The position numbers were made by a program, and so were the translations under genes. Shown one piece after another: positions 1 through 5,300 of a stretch of DNA of 6,265 nt. Position 1 is the stretch's first letter. Each line of letters starts with the position of its first letter. This DNA comes from Candidatus Zixiibacteriota bacterium (GTDB lineage Bacteria; Zixibacteria; MSB-5A5; GN15; PGXB01): positions 1 through 6,265 of the forward strand of contig JAAERC010000757.1 in NCBI GenBank assembly GCA_024230695.1, read 5' to 3'. The notes below the pieces were generated by a model. That model did no database searches. It saw only the letters and a list, made by a program, of their open reading frames with translations, and was not told where the DNA came from.

Positions 1-156
1 GAGACCTGAAAAAGAAGTGAGCTGTTGATCTTCAAATCGAATCGTAGGAATTTTATGGTATTTAGCATAAATTTGTGCTTTACTGGACTTCACTTGAGGT
101 GGCCTCCTGAATATGGTTGTTTTTTGTCTCGTAAACTTATTATAACCTTTATTCAT
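1..156 (-). CDS. IS1380-like transposase, N-terminal part (runs off window)
   Basis: This is the first 52 codons of a DDE transposase that would catalyse movement of the element at the window's left edge. The ATG at 156-154 (minus) follows a good ribosome binding site, GAGGA at 166-162, five bases upstream, which fixes the start. The N-terminus is very basic (MNKGYNKFTRQK...). It is followed near residues 40-52 by IRFEDQQLTSFSGL, the pattern 'hydrophobic-R-F-[ED]-x-x-x-L-T-S-x-x-G-L' seen at the start of IS1380-type transposases (DDE_Tnp_1_4 group). The catalytic domain lies outside the window, so the family call rests on this short motif and activity cannot be judged. The frame is open to base 1. 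Confidence 0.65.
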   Translation of the reverse strand, partial: MNKGYNKFTRQKTTIFRRPPQVKSSKAQIYAKYHKIPTIRFEDQQLTSFSGL

Positions 157-212
157 AGGCTTCCTCAAGTCTTTTCTTTACTAATTTTCTACTTTATTTG
201 TGCAATGAGAGG
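1..212 (-). mobile_element. End of an IS1380-like insertion sequence (partial)
   Basis: This is the start-codon-proximal end of an insertion sequence, read on the minus strand; the rest lies left of the window. The reading frame inside it (1-156, minus) resembles an IS1380-type transposase. The outer boundary is placed at base 212 because, on the minus strand, the sequence from there starts CCTCTCATTGCAC. IS1380-family ends usually begin with CC, and at exactly this point the neighbouring gene leaves its apparent family pattern and stops seven codons later. With only one end visible, neither the terminal inverted repeat nor the target duplication can be confirmed. The boundary is an inference, uncertain by several bases. 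Confidence 0.55.
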
Positions 213-650
213 GTAAACCCCGCCCACATTTATGGTCACATCAATTTCACCCGGAAATACCCTGTAATATCTCATCCCGGGGGCATAGATACTTTGTTCG
301 GAATATGTTCTCAACGATTCACCAAACTGCGGCACACGGTCAATGTCAGGGTTTTTCTCAGCCCACAACTCCATATCCGTGTTAAGGGCTCCCGAGTGAT
401 AGAAAAGATACCAGGTTGTACCAAGTTCATCCATAATCTTCAGGGCAACTTCTTCGCATGCCCCTTCTGAAAGATATCTCTCATCTCCATTGACCGCCTC
501 CAGTGTTTCTTGAACCTTACCATTCAAATATGTGTTGAATAATTGGTAGGAGTCTTTGATGGTATTTTCCCAGGCATAAAAATTGTCCACCTCCCCGGCA
601 TTTACGTTGGAAACAATAAGGAGGGAAAATATAAAAAGTAAGCGCTTCAT
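189..650 (-). CDS. Small exported protein of unknown function, C-terminus probably cut by the IS
   Basis: This encodes a 153-residue protein whose function I do not recognise. Residues 1-18 form a clear Sec signal peptide (MKRLLFIFSLLIV... ending VNA before GEVDN), so the mature ~135-residue protein should be periplasmic. There is no lipobox; the only cysteine is C65. The body looks helical and acidic. The tail QSIY...YYRVF...TINVGGVY (119-146) recalls a group of uncharacterised proteobacterial periplasmic proteins in which 'NGVY' or 'GGVY' continues as 'xGTDKxGHFF'. Here the sequence switches after Y146 to PLIAQIK and stops, at the point where the IS end seems to begin. I infer that the original gene was longer and was truncated by the insertion. 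A start seven codons upstream (671) is possible; 650 is preferred because GGA lies about nine bases before it and the signal peptide then starts MKR. If truncated, it may be a pseudogene. Confidence 0.6.
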   Translation of the reverse strand: MKRLLFIFSLLIVSNVNAGEVDNFYAWENTIKDSYQLFNTYLNGKVQETLEAVNGDERYLSEGACEEVALKIMDELGTTWYLFYHSGALNTDMELWAEKNPDIDRVPQFGESLRTYSEQSIYAPGMRYYRVFPGEIDVTINVGGVYPLIAQIK

Positions 651-758
651 GAACACTTTTCCGTTTTCCATGTATCGATTGAATTCTTTCCCCTAGTGGG
701 TTTACGACTGAATAGAAGATGCATGAATTTTCTTATATATGATATTAACATGATAATC

Positions 759-786
759 CTTATAACATTTAACCCCCCATTCACAA
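759..786 (-). promoter_or_regulatory. Candidate promoter for the small exported protein gene
   Basis: On the minus strand, TTGTGA (786-781) and TATAAG (764-759) are separated by 16 bases. They match four and five of six sigma-70 consensus bases respectively. Transcription would start near 752, leaving a leader of about 100 bases before the ATG at 650. The surrounding DNA is very AT-rich, so chance matches are likely. Confidence 0.2.
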
Positions 787-807
787 ATTCTTTTTATAGC
801 TCAAATG

Positions 808-1104
808 TCACCAGGACAAATCACCAATGGGTAGACAAATCCATTCAAAATGCCCTCGAATCCAGAGCCTGTCACCATTTATATTGATGCCGGTTTCATC
901 CGCATGGCAAAGATAGGATTGAAGCAATTTCTTTTTTAAGATGACTTTAAATGCTTCCAGATTTTTATAGGCTTCTTTGTTAAAATAATAAATAGAACCG
1001 CAGCTTATTGGAATTCCTGCCTGGTCTTTAAACGTTTCTTCAACCCGATTATATGGAATTAACTGGTATTGCCTGAATTACAAAAGGGCCGCTCTAATAT
1101 GAGA
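808..1104 (-). pseudogene. Degraded IS66-family transposase fragment
   Basis: This is a remnant of an IS66-type DDE transposase. On the minus strand the frame reads SHIRAALL, a TAA stop (1080-1078), then FRQYQLIPYNRVEETFKDQ, GIPISCGSIYYFNKEAYKNL and, after a lysine-rich stretch, CHADETGININGDRLWI (ending at 859). These match the IS66 transposase core: 'YxxIPYxRVxExF', 'GIxIS.Gxxxnf' and the DETG motif carrying the first catalytic aspartate. The TAA sits where an aromatic residue (Tyr) is expected in 'xYFRQYQLIPY', consistent with a nonsense mutation. After DRLWI the protein leaves the family pattern (expected 'HxxS.xxxT') and ends at a TGA (810-808), so a deletion or rearrangement has removed the rest. 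No start codon, ORF1/ORF2 partner genes or terminal repeats are visible. It cannot be functional. Confidence 0.8.
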
Positions 1105-1154
1105 TTTTAAAAGGTTTCAACACCCTTTACTAGTAAAACTATTTTAAAACTGAA

Positions 1155-1195
1155 CTGACAAAAGAATTGACAAAGAAATAAAATGTCGATAGAGC
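1155..1195 (+). promoter_or_regulatory. Candidate promoter(s) for the transglutaminase-like gene
   Basis: Two -35-like hexamers lie in an 11-base direct repeat: CTGACA (1155-1160) and a perfect TTGACA (1167-1172). The first has AATAAA (1177-1182) at 16-base spacing as a -10. The second has only the poor GATAGA (1188-1193) at 15-base spacing. Either would give a leader of roughly 40-55 bases before the ATG at 1240. The -35 match is good and the -10 matches are weak, so which one is used, if any, is open. Confidence 0.3.
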
Positions 1196-1239
1196 CCGTT
1201 TAAAAGAAAATCCATCCTATCAGACGACAAAGGAGAAAC

Positions 1240-2127
1240 ATGCAAAAAATATTGTTACGAATAGTGATTGTCTTTTTATTGTTTGTATTTGCCTGGGGTA
1301 TGATAGATTCGTTTATAACCTTTGAAAAAGACATTCCTATTGTTGAGACGTCAAAGCAGGTTAAATACCGATTCACTATCCAGAATAAAACAAATAAATT
1401 AATTGATTCTGGTAAGCTGTGGGTTCATGCTCCAATAAAAAGTAACTCATTTCAATCATGTACGAATATAAAACCAAACTTTGCTTTCCAATTACTGACA
1501 ATAGAAAAAGGAAATCAGGTTCTTCAATTTGAGCTTTCTGATTTACCACCATTTGCAACCCGGGTAATAAATATTGAGGCAAATCTTATCTACCGCTCCT
1601 TACCCAGGAAAACAGGTCCTTCAAATATACAAGATTATTTAGGATACGAAAAATATATAGAATCAAATCATCCAGATATCATTGCCCTGGCCAAGGAACT
1701 AAAACGGGATAGTTCATTTGAAACCGCAAGAGCCATTTATGATTGGGTTTCTTCAAAAATAAAATATGCAGGTTATATCAAAAATAATAGGGGTGCGTTA
1801 TATGCCCTGAAATTTAAAAAAGGTGACTGTACAGAATTTATGTCTCTTTTTATCGCACTCTGTCGAGCAAATAATATTGCAGCCAAAGGTGTCGGTGGGT
1901 ATACATGTATTGGAAATTGTGTTTTAGAACCCAATACCTATCATAACTGGGCTGAATTTTACGAGAATGGAACATGGCTTATGGCAGATTGCCAAAAAAA
2001 AGTTTTTGCCCAAGATAACTCAAATTATATTGCCATGCAAAACATTGCTGAAGATAATAACAGCCCGATGCAGGGGTTTAGCCGGTTTAAAGTTCAAGGA
2101 AGCGGTTTAAAAATAAAAATGAATTAA
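1240..2127 (+). CDS. Membrane-anchored or exported transglutaminase-like protein
   Basis: This 295-residue protein belongs to the transglutaminase-like (Transglut_core) superfamily, papain-fold enzymes that act on peptide or isopeptide bonds as cysteine proteases, amidases or cross-linkers. The start is fixed by AAAGGAG ending four bases before the ATG. Residues 3-25 are a single hydrophobic segment (LLRIVIVFLLFVFAWG...), a signal anchor or uncleaved signal peptide, so the rest should face the periplasm. Residues about 38-120 are beta-rich, with 'YRFTIQNKTN', 'LWVHAP' and 'GNQVLQFEL', like the N-terminal sandwich of bacterial transglutaminase-like proteins. The catalytic core spans about 150-255, with Cys197 in KKGDCTEF, His235 in YHNWAEF and Asp250 in WLMADC. 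The triad is intact, so an active enzyme is expected. Other cysteines (74, 208, 223, 227, 251) could form disulfides; C223 and C227 are a CxxxC pair. Substrate is unknown. It lies 187 bases upstream of, and co-oriented with, a giant secreted protein gene that could be its partner; this is inference. Confidence 0.88.
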   Translation: MQKILLRIVIVFLLFVFAWGMIDSFITFEKDIPIVETSKQVKYRFTIQNKTNKLIDSGKLWVHAPIKSNSFQSCTNIKPNFAFQLLTIEKGNQVLQFELSDLPPFATRVINIEANLIYRSLPRKTGPSNIQDYLGYEKYIESNHPDIIALAKELKRDSSFETARAIYDWVSSKIKYAGYIKNNRGALYALKFKKGDCTEFMSLFIALCRANNIAAKGVGGYTCIGNCVLEPNTYHNWAEFYENGTWLMADCQKKVFAQDNSNYIAMQNIAEDNNSPMQGFSRFKVQGSGLKIKMN

Positions 2128-2195
2128 TGTTGGGCAAAGACTCTTTCTGACCATTTTTCCTCATTTCCTACCTTAAAAACAGTGTTTTCTAAAAA

Positions 2196-2240
2196 AACTT
2201 CAAAAATCAGGGTTTACTTGATTGAGTTATTCCTTTTTTT
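2196..2240 (+). terminator. Weak candidate terminator after the transglutaminase-like gene
   Basis: AACT-CA-ATCA (2196-2209, with T and AAA bulges) can pair with TGATTGAGTT (2219-2228) around a nine-base loop. A run of seven T (2234-2240) follows after five bases. The stem is AT-rich and bulged, so termination would be weak. No better hairpin was found between the two genes. Confidence 0.2.
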
Positions 2241-2269
2241 ATGACAGTATCCACATGCGATAACATAGT
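2241..2269 (+). promoter_or_regulatory. Candidate sigma-70 promoter of the giant protein gene
   Basis: ATGACA (2241-2246, five of six bases) and CATAGT (2264-2269, four of six) are spaced 17 bases apart. A start near 2276 would give a leader of about 40 bases to the ATG at 2315. The -10 overlaps one arm of an inverted repeat at 2265-2287, which could be an operator or a leader hairpin. A private promoter would explain the 187-base gap from the upstream gene. Confidence 0.3.
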
Positions 2270-2290
2270 AAAACAATTTAGTACTATTGT
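2265..2290. repeat. Nested inverted repeats in the leader of the giant protein gene
   Basis: ATAGTA (2265-2270) pairs with TACTAT (2282-2287) across 11 bases. An overlapping alternative pairs ACAAT (2273-2277) with ATTGT (2286-2290). TAGTACTA (2279-2286) is itself an 8-base palindrome. The two stems are mutually exclusive. They sit on the candidate -10 and transcription start, fitting an operator or a small leader switch, but AT-rich DNA gives such short repeats by chance. Confidence 0.3.
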
Positions 2291-2314
2291 CACGATACTA
2301 GGCGGAGGAGACAT

Positions 2315-5300
2315 ATGGGCAAGAAAAATGTTGCAACAATAGTTTCATGCTGTGGGTTTATAATTATTTCATTACTTTTGATATTCCCTGTAAAAAATAT
2401 ACTTTTTGCACAGGAATCTACTTGTGCCAGAGTTAAGATAGAAATAAAGCAGGAATTAACCCTTGAGCGCCAGGCGTTCGATGCCCATATGCGAATAAAT
2501 AACGGGCTTACCCATACCTCTTTGGAAAATATTCAAGTAGATGTCTGGTTCACAGATGAAGATAGTAATGCTGTGCTTGCGACCTCTGATCCAGACAATA
2601 CAGACGCAAAATTTTTTATCCGTGTAGATAGCATGACCAATATAGATAGTGTTGATGGTTCAGGGAGTACACCTGCGGATTCTTCATCAGATATCCATTG
2701 GCTGATTATTCCTGCACCTGGTACATCCAATGGCCTGGAAAGTGGTACCTTATATAATGTAGGCGCAACTTTGACTTATACGGTTGGCGGCGAAGAAAAT
2801 GTCATAGAAGTTAATCCTGACTATATTTTTGTTAAGCCCATGCCAGAGTTGACACTGGACTATTTTTTACCATCAGATGTTTATGGCGATGACCCGTTTA
2901 CCACAGAAATTGAACCAGTTATCCCTTTTTCATTAGGTGTCCGGGTTAAAAATACCGGTGCTGGTGGCGCTCAAAATTTAAAAATTGACTCAGCCCAGCC
3001 TAAAATTATTGATAATGATCAAGGTCTGTTGATCAATTTTTTTATAGAGGGTAGCGAGGTTAACGGCGAAGAAACCGGTGAAACTCTGCTTGTGGATTTT
3101 GGAACTATTGATCCCGAGACATCAGCCATTGCCCGGTGGATAATGAACTGCACACTTTCTGGCAAATTTGTTGATTTCCAGGCTGAATATTCCCATTCAG
3201 ATGAGTTAGGTGGAGAACTCACATCTTTAATAGATGATATCAAGACTCATGTACTCGTACAGGATGTCCTGGTGGATTTACCTGGAAGAGATACAATCAG
3301 AGATTTTTTATCCAGAGCGGGTGAATACTATAAGATCTATGAATCAGACAGTACTGAAACAGATGTGACAGATCAATCAGGGTCTGCAACTCTGTCATTT
3401 AAGAATAACCTAGGTTCTGAATCTCATTATACTTTGCTTGTACCAGTCACAGCAGGATTTATGTATGTTAAACAGCCGGATCCCCATAACGGTAGTAAAA
3501 TGCTCAAAAAAGTAATTCGGTCAGATGGCAAATTGATAAAACCTGAAAATGGCTGGATGTCTAAAGTTCAGGATCGAGACACACATTTATGGGATCATTT
3601 TTTTAACTTATTTGATGTAAATACTACAGTTTCATACACCCTTGTCTATGAAGACCGTAGCTCAATGCCTCAAAAACCTGTTCTTCAATATATTGCAGAT
3701 AAATCAGTGACAGAAGAACAACAGGTTTCTTTTATAGTTGAGTCAAGCGATCCAAATGGAACCATCCCGAAATTGTCTGCCACACCTTTGCCGGTTGGTG
3801 CAGAACTCATTGATAATGGTGATGGTACGGGTATTTTTGACTGGGTACCGGTTCAAGGCCAAAAGGGAATATATTATATTACTTTTTCAGCATCCGACAG
3901 TGCACTTTCTACCAGTCGACGTGTGAAATTTACTGTTTTTGATATCAATGACACAGACATGGATGGAATGCTCGATGCATGGGAAATAGCTAATTTCGGT
4001 GTTTTGCTCAGGGATGGAAGCGGAGACTTTGACAGTGATGGTATCTCTGATCTTCAGGAATTTATAGATGAAACCGATCCAACTGCAGATGAATCAGTTC
4101 CCAGTGTGCCGGATCCTTTATATCCTTATCCCAATGTGGATGTAGAAGATGATACCCCGGAACTTGTGATCGAAAATAGCTTAGACACGCAAAATGACAC
4201 CATTGACTATGAATTTGAGATATATTCTGACTTGCAAATGACCGATATGGTCGCAAATCAGGATAATGTCGTTCAAATGTTTAATCAAACAGATCTGTTC
4301 TTGTACAGATTAGTGGCTGCAGTTGGAGATGTACCGGTTCCAACTATTGGGTCAACCACAAACTGGATAGTTCCTATACCCCTTCCTGATAATGCACGTT
4401 ATTACTGGAGGGTTCGTTCTAAAGATGCTGAAGGATCAAGTCTGTGGGCATACCAGGCGTTTTTTGTTAACACACAAAACGATCCGCCTTTGAATTTTTA
4501 TATTAACAGCCCTGAAAATGGAGTTGAAGTTGATTCTTTAACACCTCTCCTTAGCGTGTTGAACAGTACTGATATTGACAATGATATCATCTCATATGTT
4601 TTTGAAGTTTATCAAGATCAGGAAATGACCCAGCCTGTGGAAAGCAGTATATGGATCAACCAGGGGCAGTCAACAACGTCCTGGACAGTTACCAGTGAAC
4701 TGTCAGATCAAACCCAATATTTCTGGCGGGTCATTGCAGCAGATACATTGGGGGGACAAACTGTAACTCAATTATCGACTTTTTATGTCAATACAACAAA
4801 TTCTGCCCCAAGTATACCGGTGATCAGTTCTCCTGATGGACAAACGGAAATTGAAAGCCTTAATATATTATTGGGTATAGAAAATTCAACAGATGGTAAC
4901 GTTGATCCATTAAGTTATGTTTTTGAAATTGATACATCGGATAAATTTGACACCCCCGACAAACAGGTTTCTGATGAAATCCTTGAAGGAATTGACACAA
5001 CCTGGTGGCAGGTAGCAAATCTTGAAGAAAATCAAGAATACCACTGGCGTGTAAGGGCCAGCGATGGCAAAGCGAACAGCATGTGGGCAAACGCCAGTTT
5101 TTTTATTAATCAGATAAATGAAGCTTCATCTGTACCAACATTAAAAAACCCAGGGAATACGGCATGGGTAGATACCCGAACACCGGTTCTTTCTGTTCAT
5201 CCAGCCATTGACCCGGATCAGGATAAATTAGAATACAAATTTGAAATTTACAGCAACCAGACGCTGACACATTTTGTTGTTCAAGGAGATTCTGCTGATC

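Noticed and set aside
25..216. Plus-strand open frame of 63 codons
   Set aside because: It lies antisense to the IS1380-like transposase start and the IS end, has no good ribosome binding site and its product has no recognisable pattern.
198..470. Plus-strand open frame of 90 codons
   Set aside because: It is the shadow of the minus-strand exported protein gene, which has a convincing signal peptide; the plus product looks random.
696..887. Plus-strand open frame of 63 codons
   Set aside because: Its second half is antisense to the IS66 transposase relic, it has no ribosome binding site, and the product shows no family pattern.
2176..2188. Palindrome AAAACA-G-TGTTTT after the transglutaminase-like gene
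   Set aside because: The stem is nearly all A-T with a one-base loop and no following T run, so it is unlikely to be a terminator or a useful hairpin.
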